44,411 nucleotides of DNA, taken from Chitinophagales bacterium. Its GTDB lineage: Bacteria > Bacteroidota > Bacteroidia > Chitinophagales > UBA2359. Location: NCBI GenBank assembly GCA_016787295.1, contig JAEUUX010000261.1:1-44411 (forward strand), written 5' to 3'. Below the pieces are notes generated by a model. That model was given only the letters and a program-made list of their open reading frames with translations, was not told where the DNA came from and did not search any database. The position numbers and the translations under genes are program-made. Every line of letters begins with the position of its first letter. The first letter of the stretch is position 1. Shown piece after piece: positions 16,397 through 24,209 of the stretch.

Positions 16397-17991
16397 TGCT
16401 TTTGCATTTCTTTTTTGGTGGATAGGTATAGGCTATCTTGGGGGTATTGGCGCAGCGTGTCTAATACTTTTTGGTAGTTTTGGCAGGCATAGTCATTCTG
16501 TCCTAATTCATCGTAATTTTTGGCAACGGCGTATATTTTAGCTGCTACTGCTTGTCGTTGGGTCTTTATCAAATCCTTCAAGGTTTGTTCTGATTCCTGT
16601 TGTTTTACATAAGCAAACCATCCCGCCCCCACAGCCAACAAAGCCACTATTACGGCAATAGTAGTAAAGATATTGGCGCGGCGTTTAGCTTGTTCGGCTA
16701 CTATGCGCAGTTGTCTGTCTTTTTCGGCTTGTGCTTGTGCTTCGGCTGCTTTGCGATAGGCTTCGGCTTTTTCTTCAGCGAGGCGCATTTTTTCTTCGGC
16801 ATCGCGGCGCAGTTCGTAGGTGCTAATAATGGGCTTTAGTAGGGTGTCGTGGCTTATTTCGTAATACCACATATTGGAACTGGCTTCTTTGCGGCACAGC
16901 CGCTCGTTGGTCAGTTGGTCTATGTCGGCTTGGGTAAGTTGGTAGGTTTGTTTGAGGTACTCTTGTTCCAAAATAATACGCCTGCCATTGCTTATCAAGC
17001 CCTCTTCTATTAGTTGTTGCACATGTCGGCGGGTGTTGGCATTGGTATATTTTTGCAATACGCTGTTGTAAAATTCGCCGATGATTTGGCGTATACCTGG
17101 TGTGCCGCCATAAAAATCGGTGGTTACAGTAATAATGGGATAGGGTTCATGTGTTTTATCGGCATGGCTGGCTATAATTTTTTCTTCTATGCGCTGGCAC
17201 AACAATTGCAATTGAAAACCGCCCACTTCACGGCTTTGTGTGTGGATATTGGTTTGTTGCTCTTGGCTCAATTCGGTCATTATGTTTTGCAGGGCATCAA
17301 GGCTATAGCTAAATGTTGGGCTATCAAAACTGCCTTGCGCCAAAGCGGGCTGTTCAATGGCTTGTCGGGCATTGTCTATAGTAAGATCAGATAGCTCGTA
17401 GCGGGTGCTCAATATGGCAGGAATTTGGTCGCTAAGGCGGTCAAGCAAATACAAATAATCGGAACGGATAGAGATGAGGAAATGCGCTTTGGGTGGCGTG
17501 CTGCGGCGATGCCCTTCGGGTGCTGTGCCGTTCATCACTTGCGCCAATTGGTCAATAAATTGTTTTTGCTCTTCGGGACGGTCGGCATAGAGCGTAAACA
17601 ATTCCTCAAACTGGTCGAAAACATAGAGAGGCGTAAAACTTTCGCCCGCCTCGCTGTAGGCAAAGCGGTGGCAGTAGTCCCACAAACTTAGCTTGTCAGG
17701 CGTATTGTAGGGCAGGTATTCGCCCTGTTCCAGCAAGGCGTGTATCTGTTGTACTATGGGTTTGTCGGTTTGGTTGATGCGCAAAAAAACGGGATGCAAA
17801 CGCCTTTCGTGTAGCATGGGCGTTACACCTGCTTGTATTAGGGAGGTTTTGCCTGTTCCCGATTTGCCAAACAACACCACTATGGGTTGCAATACCGTCA
17901 AACGAAACAGTTCTTTGGTTTCGCGTTCTCTGCCAAAAAACAAATGGCGACGGTCGCGGTCATAAGATTGAATGCCCGGATAACGCTTCAT
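16384..17991 (-). CDS. STAND-type NTPase (nSTAND1-like) with one transmembrane helix
   Basis: A 535-residue signal-transducing NTPase. The start reads PGIQSY...HLFFGRERE, the usual opening of the nSTAND1 family. It is followed by Walker A GKSGTGKTS (42-50), Walker B PLYVFDQFEEL (D126) and ISIRSDYL with R176. The winged-helix region ends in YYEISHDTLL. A charged Ala/Glu coiled coil (395-438) leads into a single membrane helix, about residues 439-461 (RRANIFTTIAVIVALLAVGAGWFAYV broken here as family-typical). A TPR-like tail of about 75 residues (KIYAVAKNYDELGQ...) follows. Its stop overlaps the LRR start and its ATG overlaps the SIR2-TIR stop (ATGA). STAND ATPases work as switches that oligomerise on ligand detection. 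Here the switch should be cytoplasmic with a short tail across the membrane. Confidence 0.85.
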   Translation of the reverse strand: MKRYPGIQSYDRDRRHLFFGRERETKELFRLTVLQPIVVLFGKSGTGKTSLIQAGVTPMLHERRLHPVFLRINQTDKPIVQQIHALLEQGEYLPYNTPDKLSLWDYCHRFAYSEAGESFTPLYVFDQFEELFTLYADRPEEQKQFIDQLAQVMNGTAPEGHRRSTPPKAHFLISIRSDYLYLLDRLSDQIPAILSTRYELSDLTIDNARQAIEQPALAQGSFDSPTFSYSLDALQNIMTELSQEQQTNIHTQSREVGGFQLQLLCQRIEEKIIASHADKTHEPYPIITVTTDFYGGTPGIRQIIGEFYNSVLQKYTNANTRRHVQQLIEEGLISNGRRIILEQEYLKQTYQLTQADIDQLTNERLCRKEASSNMWYYEISHDTLLKPIISTYELRRDAEEKMRLAEEKAEAYRKAAEAQAQAEKDRQLRIVAEQAKRRANIFTTIAVIVALLAVGAGWFAYVKQQESEQTLKDLIKTQRQAVAAKIYAVAKNYDELGQNDYACQNYQKVLDTLRQYPQDSLYLSTKKEMQKQCKP

Positions 17992-19376
17992 GACAAAATG
18001 ATTTTAATGGGGTTTTTGATGCGGTCGATAATCGTTCGTATTTCTTTGGCGATGTCGGCTAAGGCAGCCTCGCGGTCGGGTTTTTCGCTCACTGCTTTGC
18101 CGCGCGGTTTGGGCAGCAGGGTGTTTAGGTCTTCAAAAACCGTGTCGTAGAGGTTGTAGGGAGTCATCAAAATAGGCACTAATTTGGCTTGTCCGTTTTC
18201 GTGGCGTTGCAAGGCAATTTGCAAGTCTTGTTCATACAAGCTATCAGAGTCCATAAAATTGGCTGTCACCAAAGGTACAATGATGTCGGCAGTTTGCAAA
18301 TGTTGGGCAATAGTCTGGTCATGGTCGTTGCCGCTCGATATTTTACCTTCATGCCATGTTTCAATCCAGCCGCCACCGCGCAAACTTGCCAAATGTTTCT
18401 CCAACTCTTCGAGCAAGGGTGTGTCGGCTTCGTGGTAGAGCAATAGCAGTTGCAAGGCATGGGCATTGTCCTTTTTGCTATTAGTGTTTTTTTTCAGTCG
18501 CCCGCCGAGTTCTGCCAAAAAAGATTCGCTTTGGTTGCCCGCAAACACCATATTGAAACTGTTGTCATAAAAAAAGCGAATTTCGCTATGAAGGTCATCG
18601 GCATTTTGGAGCGTAAAAGTCTGGGGCAGGTGTTCTTGGCTGCGGCGCAAAAGGTGCATCAACAGCCGCAAATGCCATTCATTGAAATCAAAACCCACAA
18701 ACAAATAGGTTTTGCGCATCCTGAAGCGCGGCTTATTGGTATAATAAAAAGCCAAATTAGGCGGCAAGCCTCCTTTATCGGTTTGCAGCACTTTTTCCAC
18801 AAATTGCAGGCGGTCGTCGTCGGTCAGCACTAAGGAGTCGGGTTGCGAATAGTGTCCTGTTAGGTTGTATAGCAACGGACGGTCAATGTCTATCACTTGG
18901 TCTAAATCTACTGCTTTGGCGTTGGCAGTGCTATTGTGTTCGGGTTTGAAAAAGTGGTAGAAGAAGAAATGTGGCACACGGTCTTTTTGTGCCAAGGCTT
19001 GTGCTGCCAAGTCGTCGGGGCTGGTGTTGATGATGTAGCGCAAAGGCAACTCGGCAAGCAAGCGATAAATCGGAATATCCATTGGCACAAATTCTTCGTA
19101 AAAAGACCTGAACATTCTGCCAATTTTTTCAAGCGCATTTGTGCGGTCGCCGCATTTGCTTTGGTACATCTTCACCAATTCAAACAGTTTGGCGGGGCAG
19201 TCGGTAGGCTCTACACCGTATTCACGCTGCAAGCTGCGAGCCATGCGTTTGGCTAATAATTGTGATAGCGGTTCGCCGTTGTAGGTAGCAGCATTGGGAC
19301 CGAGCAGCAATACGCATTCATTTTGCTGAATGGCATCGCATATATCGTTCCATTGGTCGTTGGTTAGAGACATCAT
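17988..19376 (-). CDS. SIR2-like/TIR double-domain protein, first gene of a STAND operon
   Basis: A 462-residue cytoplasmic protein. Residues 1-295 read as a SIR2-like NAD-binding domain: CVLLLGPNAA (21-30), YIINTSPDDL (114-123, matching the family's TTNYDDL), LYNLTGHYSQPDSLVLTDDD (169-188), and YLFVGFDFNEWHLRLL (224-239). Residues 307-455 read as a TIR domain: LQLLLLYHEADTPLLEELEKHL, GGWIETWHEGKISSG, DIIVPLVTANFMDSD, LYEQDLQIAL and AKLVPILM. Such domains cleave NAD+ in phage-defence systems. Two substitutions at expected catalytic positions are noted: the SIR2 LHG histidine is T173 with H175 two residues on, and the TIR glutamate position aligns to D384, with E382 nearby. A TAACTTTG box (19419-19426) lies 43 bases upstream with a TTG 17 bases further. 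It is the likely operon head. Confidence 0.85.
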   Translation of the reverse strand: MMSLTNDQWNDICDAIQQNECVLLLGPNAATYNGEPLSQLLAKRMARSLQREYGVEPTDCPAKLFELVKMYQSKCGDRTNALEKIGRMFRSFYEEFVPMDIPIYRLLAELPLRYIINTSPDDLAAQALAQKDRVPHFFFYHFFKPEHNSTANAKAVDLDQVIDIDRPLLYNLTGHYSQPDSLVLTDDDRLQFVEKVLQTDKGGLPPNLAFYYTNKPRFRMRKTYLFVGFDFNEWHLRLLMHLLRRSQEHLPQTFTLQNADDLHSEIRFFYDNSFNMVFAGNQSESFLAELGGRLKKNTNSKKDNAHALQLLLLYHEADTPLLEELEKHLASLRGGGWIETWHEGKISSGNDHDQTIAQHLQTADIIVPLVTANFMDSDSLYEQDLQIALQRHENGQAKLVPILMTPYNLYDTVFEDLNTLLPKPRGKAVSEKPDREAALADIAKEIRTIIDRIKNPIKIILS

Positions 19377-19637
19377 AGTGTTAATATTAAATTAAAGGCA
19401 ATTTGGTGATTTAAACTGCAAAGTTAGTTGTTTTTTTTATAGGCAAGTAGTTATTTTACTTTTCCTTAAAAGTTGTTGAGTTTTAGGCAAATTTGTTGAG
19501 TTATCTCCCTGCATTTTTCACATGTTGCATACCTTGGCTATTTATGTTCGACTCTTACAAGACAGATTCAGGTGTTTTTAAGACATTCGATGCTAAACAG
19601 TCTTTCACTTTAATCTTGTCGAGCAACGTTTTTCTGT

Positions 19638-19665
19638 GTAGGGTAGAGTTTAAACCCTACCCTAC
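19638..19665. repeat. Inverted repeat in the 607-base gap upstream of nrdB
   Basis: GTAGGGT at 19638-19644 pairs with ACCCTAC at 19659-19665, with an inner GGGT/ACCC alternative pairing. No convincing gene is seen in 19377-19983. A 71-codon TTG-start frame (19493-19708) lacks recognisable features. Confidence 0.4.
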
Positions 19666-19726
19666 GGAAAAACAAACACCAGACTACATTACCTTGAGGA
19701 ACTGCTAAGTACTCCAATAGTAACAT

Positions 19727-19762
19727 AAAAATACCTGTCCGCAGAGATGGACAGGTATTTTT
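19727..19762. terminator. Strong terminator-like hairpin with no adjacent gene end
   Basis: AAAAATACCTGTCC / GGACAGGTATTTTT with an 8-base loop, symmetrical A and T tracts. It lies in intergenic space, so either it ends an unrecognised short transcript from 19377-19726 or it insulates nrdB. Confidence 0.65.
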
Positions 19763-19827
19763 ATTTATCGCCTAACTCCCGCCAAATCAGTTGGTTATGT
19801 ATATAGAAAAACATCAAGCGCCATTTT

Positions 19828-19845
19828 TCCACAAATTGTGGATAA
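19828..19845. promoter_or_regulatory. Inverted repeat containing a perfect DnaA-box sequence upstream of nrdB
   Basis: TCCACAA-A-TTGTGGA (19828-19842) is a 7-1-7 inverted repeat. Read on the minus strand, 19837-19845 is TTATCCACA, an exact DnaA-box consensus. It sits 5 bases upstream of the -33 element of the nrdB promoter. DnaA control of ribonucleotide reductase genes is known in E. coli; here it is inference. Confidence 0.5.
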
Positions 19846-19850
19846 GTTTT

Positions 19851-19882
19851 TTTGAGCATTACAACAATTCCATGTATCTTTG
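19851..19882 (+). promoter_or_regulatory. Consensus Bacteroidota promoter for nrdB
   Basis: TTTG (19851-19854), 20 bases, TATCTTTG (19875-19882) match the -33/-7 consensus TTTG-N19-21-TAnnTTTG. This gives a leader of roughly 95 bases before the ATG at 19984. Confidence 0.65.
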
Positions 19883-19983
19883 CCTTGTTTATTGCTGAAA
19901 TAAGCATTTTTTTTCTAAAATTATCATTTTTTTGTTAAAAACGTAGCAATTTTGCTAAAACAACAACCCAATTTAGGATATTT

Positions 19984-20949
19984 ATGGAACCCATTCTCGT
20001 AGAAAATAAAAACCGATTTGTGCTGTTTCCTATCCAACATCATGATGTTTGGAAAATGTATAAACAAGCAGAAGCGAGCTTTTGGACTGCCGAAGAAATC
20101 GACCTTAGCCAAGACGACAATGATTGGCAGCACCGCCTTAATGAAGATGAACGCTACTTTATCAAACACGTTTTAGCTTTTTTTGCTGCCAGCGATGGCA
20201 TTGTTAACGAAAACTTAGCCGTCAATTTTATTCGCGAAGTGCAAATCCCCGAAGCACGTTGCTTTTATGGTTTTCAAATTGCCATCGAAAACATTCATGC
20301 CGAAACCTACAGCCTTTTAATAGACACTTACATCAAAGACGAAACCGAAAAAGATTACCTTTTTCATGCTATTGACAACGTTCCATCTATCGAGAAAAAA
20401 GCTAATTGGGCATTGCGGTGGATAGAAAATGCTCCTTCTTTTGCGCATCGTTTAGTGGCTTTTGCAGCCGTCGAAGGGATATTTTTTAGTGGTAGCTTTT
20501 GTTCTATATTCTGGCTCAAAAAACGCGGTTTGATGCCCGGTTTGTGTTTTTCTAACGAACTCATTAGCCGCGACGAAGGTCTGCATTGCGATTTCGCTTG
20601 CCTACTCTACAGCATGTTGCAAAACAAACTCTCTACCGAAACAATTCATGCTATCATCACAGAAGCAGTCGAGGGCGAAAAAGAATTTGTTGCCGAAGCG
20701 TTGCCTGTTTCATTGATTGGCATGAACGCCGACATGATGAAAAGCTATATCGAATTTGTTGCCGACCGCCTTTTGGTGGCATTGGGACACCCCAAACTAT
20801 ACTATGCCGAAAACCCTTTTCCTTTCATGGAAATGATAAGCATGCAAGGCAAAACCAATTTCTTTGAAAAACGCGTCGGTGACTATCAAAAAGCAGGCGT
20901 GATGGCAAACAAAGAAGCTCAAATTTTTGCTTTGGACGACGATTTCTAA
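19984..20949 (+). CDS. nrdB: Ribonucleoside-diphosphate reductase small subunit (class Ia R2)
   Basis: The 321-residue R2 subunit makes the diiron-tyrosyl radical used by R1 to reduce ribonucleotides. Metal ligands are visible as D71 ([10 protein letters not shown]), E102 and H105 (IENIHAETY), E in AVEGIFFSG, and E..H in [11 protein letters not shown]. The radical tyrosine is Y109. The C-terminus FALDDDF is the R1-binding tail. The length is that of the compact eukaryote-like R2 group common in Bacteroidota. The large subunit gene nrdA is not in the window. The promoter and DnaA-like box upstream suggest cell-cycle-linked control. Confidence 0.95.
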   Translation: MEPILVENKNRFVLFPIQHHDVWKMYKQAEASFWTAEEIDLSQDDNDWQHRLNEDERYFIKHVLAFFAASDGIVNENLAVNFIREVQIPEARCFYGFQIAIENIHAETYSLLIDTYIKDETEKDYLFHAIDNVPSIEKKANWALRWIENAPSFAHRLVAFAAVEGIFFSGSFCSIFWLKKRGLMPGLCFSNELISRDEGLHCDFACLLYSMLQNKLSTETIHAIITEAVEGEKEFVAEALPVSLIGMNADMMKSYIEFVADRLLVALGHPKLYYAENPFPFMEMISMQGKTNFFEKRVGDYQKAGVMANKEAQIFALDDDF

Positions 20950-20983
20950 AATGCTATATGATGTATCTCTGTCTAATAGACAC

Positions 20984-21019
20984 AAAAAAGTGCTGATAAG
21001 GTTTTATCAGCACTTTTTT
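20984..21019. terminator. Bidirectional terminator after nrdB
   Basis: AAAAAAGTGCTGATAA / TTATCAGCACTTTTTT with a short loop. It is symmetric and lies between the convergent nrdB and the lipoprotein gene at 21052-21810. Confidence 0.8.
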
Positions 21020-21051
21020 GTTGCTTAGGCAAAGTGAAAATGTATCCGAAT

Positions 21052-21810
21052 TTATCGAAACCACTCCCATTCGCTGCTATATGTATCTGTACTTTCGGTG
21101 GAAATCTGGCGGGTACAATTATAAATAGTGTCCAATTCGGTATAAACTGTATAGGCAGAAAAATTTTGGACATTGTTGGTAGACGAAGTATTTTCGTCCA
21201 TAAAACGCATTTTTTTGTCGCGTAATTCTGCCAAATCAAAAGTTTTGGTAGCGATATAGCGCAAAGGGCTACCCAATTCTTGAATAGCCGTAGCATCGAT
21301 AATTGGGAAATCAATGAAAGTAACTGCTGTTTTTTTGCGGCTATCTTCTGACCAATACCAATGTTTTTCGTCGGTCGAAAAATCACCTTCTACTAACCTA
21401 TTTTGTGCAGGATCCAAAAAACGATAACTTCCCGAACAGCTATAAGTACCTTTTTTTTCTACGGTAAGGTCATAGCTAAAAGTGATGTTATAATTGTACA
21501 CTTGGCTGGCTTGTCCTGTATTGGTTTGTACGACGGAAGCCACTAAGGTGGTGTCTAAGAAATCAGACTCTTGGCTCAATGATATCTCCCGCAAACCTCC
21601 CAGACTACCTGTATCACAAGCCGTTGAGCTGAAAACGGTGTTAATCAAAGCATTATTATCGGCATTGAGAAAGTATTGTTTCAGATGCCAACCGCCCTCC
21701 AAACGCTGGTCGCGTGTATAGAAAGTAAACCAAGGGTCATCGTCGGCACGTTTACAACTTTCTGTTATTACCAGCAACAAAAGAAAGATAAAAATGGTTT
21801 TTAATTGCAT
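21052..21810 (-). CDS. Lipoprotein of unknown function
   Basis: A 252-residue protein with a lipoprotein signal, MQLKTIFIFLLLLVITESC (lipidated Cys19). I do not recognise the rest. RLEGGWHLKQYFLN near residue 38, and a later pattern of short beta strands with GTYSCSGSYRF and KTAVTFIDFP, resemble small lipocalin-like Bacteroidota lipoproteins that open with a W-x-L strand. This is a structural hunch, not an assignment. It is flanked by terminator-like hairpins on both sides, so it is probably transcribed alone. A TACCTTTG box (minus strand, near 21885) lies about 75 bases upstream. Confidence 0.75.
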   Translation of the reverse strand: MQLKTIFIFLLLLVITESCKRADDDPWFTFYTRDQRLEGGWHLKQYFLNADNNALINTVFSSTACDTGSLGGLREISLSQESDFLDTTLVASVVQTNTGQASQVYNYNITFSYDLTVEKKGTYSCSGSYRFLDPAQNRLVEGDFSTDEKHWYWSEDSRKKTAVTFIDFPIIDATAIQELGSPLRYIATKTFDLAELRDKKMRFMDENTSSTNNVQNFSAYTVYTELDTIYNCTRQISTESTDTYSSEWEWFR

Positions 21811-21904
21811 GGGATATGGTTATTTAGGAACTTGTAAATTAGTTTTTTGTTATTTTGTTATTCCTTTTTGGGACAAAGGTACTATTTTTTCTCCAAAATA
21901 TTAC

Positions 21905-21943
21905 ATAAACCCCTGTAGGTCTTATTTTCCTACAGGGGTTTAT
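21905..21943 (-). terminator. Terminator downstream of the 358-aa coiled-coil gene
   Basis: ATAAACCCCTGTAGG / CCTACAGGGGTTTAT stem with a 9-base loop, located 72 bases after the stop of the gene at 22015-23091 on the minus strand. Confidence 0.65.
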
Positions 21944-22014
21944 GGGACAAGAAGTCCTATTTTTGTGATGTATTTATATAGGATTTTATTTTAGACCCAA
22001 AGCTTGTCCCAATA

Positions 22015-23091
22015 CTATGCATTTTCGTTTGGAAGTTCTTCCACCATATCGGAGGGAGAAGAGGCAACGGTGGCTTGTTCGCCAATTGGCGGGTTAGTCG
22101 GTTGCAATAGTTCGTCGAGGGAACGCTGCATGTCTGCCAAACGTGCCTCTTTAGATACAATGGCTTTGGAAAGCATGTTGAGCTTGGCATCGCGCAACTG
22201 CACTTCTAACTGACTACCCATTTTGTTGCGGTTATGTTGATATTCCAAATCTTGTTGGTCGCGTTGTATCGATACTTTTAGTTTTTCGATGGTTTCTTGC
22301 AACTGTTTGACACGAAAATCTTGGCGACGGCTGCGTATGTTTTTGCGTTCTTCGCGCAATAGTTCAAAAGCTTCGTTCGTTTTATCACGCACCATTGTTC
22401 GGACTTCGCGCGAAAGGCGTGCTTCTTTGGCTTCGTCCTGAATGGCTTTTAGTGCATCGAAAATATCACCCAGATTGGCATCGCCTTTTTTGATGTAGGC
22501 AATTTGTTCGTCAAGTTGTTTGGTTAATTTGTCGGCATTTTTTTGTAATTCCTCTTCAAAGCGCTCTGCTTTTCGCAAATCTTTTAGTTTGCTAAAACAA
22601 CCGTTCAGTTTTTCGCGTAAAGCAATAGATTGTTCTTTGTTGATGTCGCGCCCTCTGAATTTATCAGAAATTTTTTCCCAGAAAGCCTGTGTAGTCACCC
22701 AAACTTCATGGTCATACTCTTTTAGGTTGTTGATTATAGTATGCAAAGCGTCTATTTCGGCATCTAACTCGGCGGCAAATTTCATGGATAAAACCTTAAA
22801 TACCCATTCTGTTTCGGCGCGCGCGACTATTTCGGTGCTTTTGGTGCGAATTTCGTCGGGCAGCAAGGTGGGTTGTGACATGTCGCGCTCGATGTGGAGA
22901 TAGGGTTGTTCAAATTCGGCGGGATTGATGTCGTCCCAATTTTGAAACATTTTATCCACAAAGGTTTCAGGGTGTTTGTCTTTCTGAAAAGTCCAAATGT
23001 CTACTTTGTTGTCGTTGGCACGGAGTCGAAGGGCTACAAGAATGTCGTTTTCTTTTTCATCTTGTCCCCAAAAAACAATTTTATCTTTCAT
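22015..23091 (-). CDS. Conserved coiled-coil hypothetical protein, DUF349-like
   Basis: A 358-residue cytoplasmic protein without signal peptide. The N-terminal 75 residues (KIVFWGQDEKENDILVALRL...) are beta-rich. From about residue 75 to 335 it is nearly all charged alpha-helix with heptad character, for example FRGRDINKEQSIALREKLNG and REERKNIRSRRQDFR. The spacing WEKISDKFRGR recalls the three-helix DUF349 repeats, but I am not certain. The C-terminus (NPPIGEQATVASSP...) is disordered. Function unknown. No operon partners: a terminator follows, and upstream there is about 780 bases without coding sequence on this strand. Confidence 0.75.
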   Translation of the reverse strand: MKDKIVFWGQDEKENDILVALRLRANDNKVDIWTFQKDKHPETFVDKMFQNWDDINPAEFEQPYLHIERDMSQPTLLPDEIRTKSTEIVARAETEWVFKVLSMKFAAELDAEIDALHTIINNLKEYDHEVWVTTQAFWEKISDKFRGRDINKEQSIALREKLNGCFSKLKDLRKAERFEEELQKNADKLTKQLDEQIAYIKKGDANLGDIFDALKAIQDEAKEARLSREVRTMVRDKTNEAFELLREERKNIRSRRQDFRVKQLQETIEKLKVSIQRDQQDLEYQHNRNKMGSQLEVQLRDAKLNMLSKAIVSKEARLADMQRSLDELLQPTNPPIGEQATVASSPSDMVEELPNENA

Positions 23092-23565
23092 TCTTTGACG
23101 TTATAAATCGGTTGAACAATATGGAGGGTCAGGGAGTTTACTTTTAGGTGCTTTTAGAATCAGGCGCAAAAATAATATCAATTTAGGTAGCGCAAAAACA
23201 TTTTTGCATTTTTTGTCATTTTTTTTTACAATTTAGCTTTTTTTTAAGATTTTTGGTCAAAAAAGCTATTTTTTCACCAGCAAAGAGCCTTAATGAGTAG
23301 CGCTTACGGGCTGTATCGGGACGAGCAACAAAGATATTGCCAGACTTATACTTGCCTATTGTGTTGGTTGCTTGGGTGAGCATGGCACTACAACATGCTG
23401 GCAAATAAGAGTTCATTTATGTTACGCACAAACTCCCATGCAATTCCACAAAAAACTTGTGCATGACAGGAGTGATTTTGAGGATACTGTTCAAATTTCT
23501 ATTCATTATTTTGGTATAACACAAACCTTCGTTTTTCGTTCACCATCAAAATCATGAAAGAACAT

Positions 23566-23624
23566 AAAAAAAAGGATACCCTTTTTACGGGGTATCCTCC
23601 TTCAAATCACTACACTCAACTCGC
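23566..23624 (-). ncRNA. Predicted ~60-nt small RNA, copy 1
   Basis: A Bacteroidota promoter (23630-23661) is followed after about 6 bases by GAGTTGAGTGTAGTGATTTG, then GAAGGAGGATACCCC. A hairpin GGATACCC/GGGTATCC (23574-23597) with a U8 tract (A566-573 on plus) closes it. Promoter, body and terminator are all repeated at 27668-27764. The body has no ORF of useful length. Transcription is inferred. Confidence 0.55.
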
Positions 23625-23629
23625 TGGCA

Positions 23630-23661
23630 CAAAGGTAAGGTGTTTTTTTAGTTCGACCAAA
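23630..23661 (-). promoter_or_regulatory. Promoter of small RNA copy 1
   Basis: Minus strand TTTG (23658-23661), 20 bases, TACCTTTG (23630-23637): full match to the Bacteroidota -33/-7 consensus. Long T/A tracts lie further upstream (23670-23700). Confidence 0.6.
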
Positions 23662-23770
23662 TTTTTTGACATTTTTTTTTATTTTTTTTTATTTTTTTTC
23701 AAAACCGCTCTGTTTTTGTAGGTTTTAAAGGTTTTCTTGTATTTTCTCCTGTTTTCGTTTTTGTTTTTGC

Positions 23771-23800
23771 TTGTTTTTTCAGAAATGCTACGTACCTTTG
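23771..23800 (+). promoter_or_regulatory. Promoter upstream of the ABM-like monooxygenase gene
   Basis: TTG (23771-23773), 19 bases, TACCTTTG (23793-23800). This places transcription start near 23806 and so excludes the earlier in-frame start at 23771 for the gene that follows. Confidence 0.5.
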
Positions 23801-23869
23801 CCAAATCAAATTTCACCTAATTTTATGTGCTATTTTGTCAACAATAGCACTATTTCATACCTCCAAATC

Positions 23870-24166
23870 ATGTTGAACAGAATTGTGCAAATGCAGTTTT
23901 TACCCGAACATTTACCTGTTTTTTTGGCAATGTTTCAAGAAAAACATCCCCAAATTCGCCAATTTGAGGGTTGTTGTTATTTAGCTTTGTGGCAAAGTGT
24001 GGACAATCCTACCATTGTTTTCACCTACAGTCAGTGGGAAAGTCCCGAACATTTGGAAAAATATCGCTGCTCCGAACTTTTTCGCGAAACATGGCAACGC
24101 ACCAAAACATGGTTTGCAGCGCCACCTATTGCACAAAGTAGCAGTTTGTTGGTAGAAGCTCCCTGA
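23870..24166 (+). CDS. Antibiotic biosynthesis monooxygenase (ABM)-like small protein
   Basis: With ATG at 23870 the product is 98 residues: MLNRIVQMQFLPEHLPVF..., then QIRQFEGCCYLALWQ, VFTYSQWESPEHLEKYRCSELF and TWQRTKTWF. This is the usual ABM ferredoxin-like pattern, with an initial strand, helix, EGC strand, YSxWes strand and an xxLexYrxSexF helix. Longer in-frame versions start at 23771 or 23825, but the first lies before the promoter and both extensions are unlike the family. ABM proteins range from small heme- or quinone-acting monooxygenases to stress proteins, so the substrate is unknown. It is followed 43 bases later by a secreted protein gene. Confidence 0.75.
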   Translation: MLNRIVQMQFLPEHLPVFLAMFQEKHPQIRQFEGCCYLALWQSVDNPTIVFTYSQWESPEHLEKYRCSELFRETWQRTKTWFAAPPIAQSSSLLVEAP

Positions 24167-24209
24167 TTTTTGGTATGAAATTTACTCTTTATTTTAAAAT
24201 ACTTTCTTT

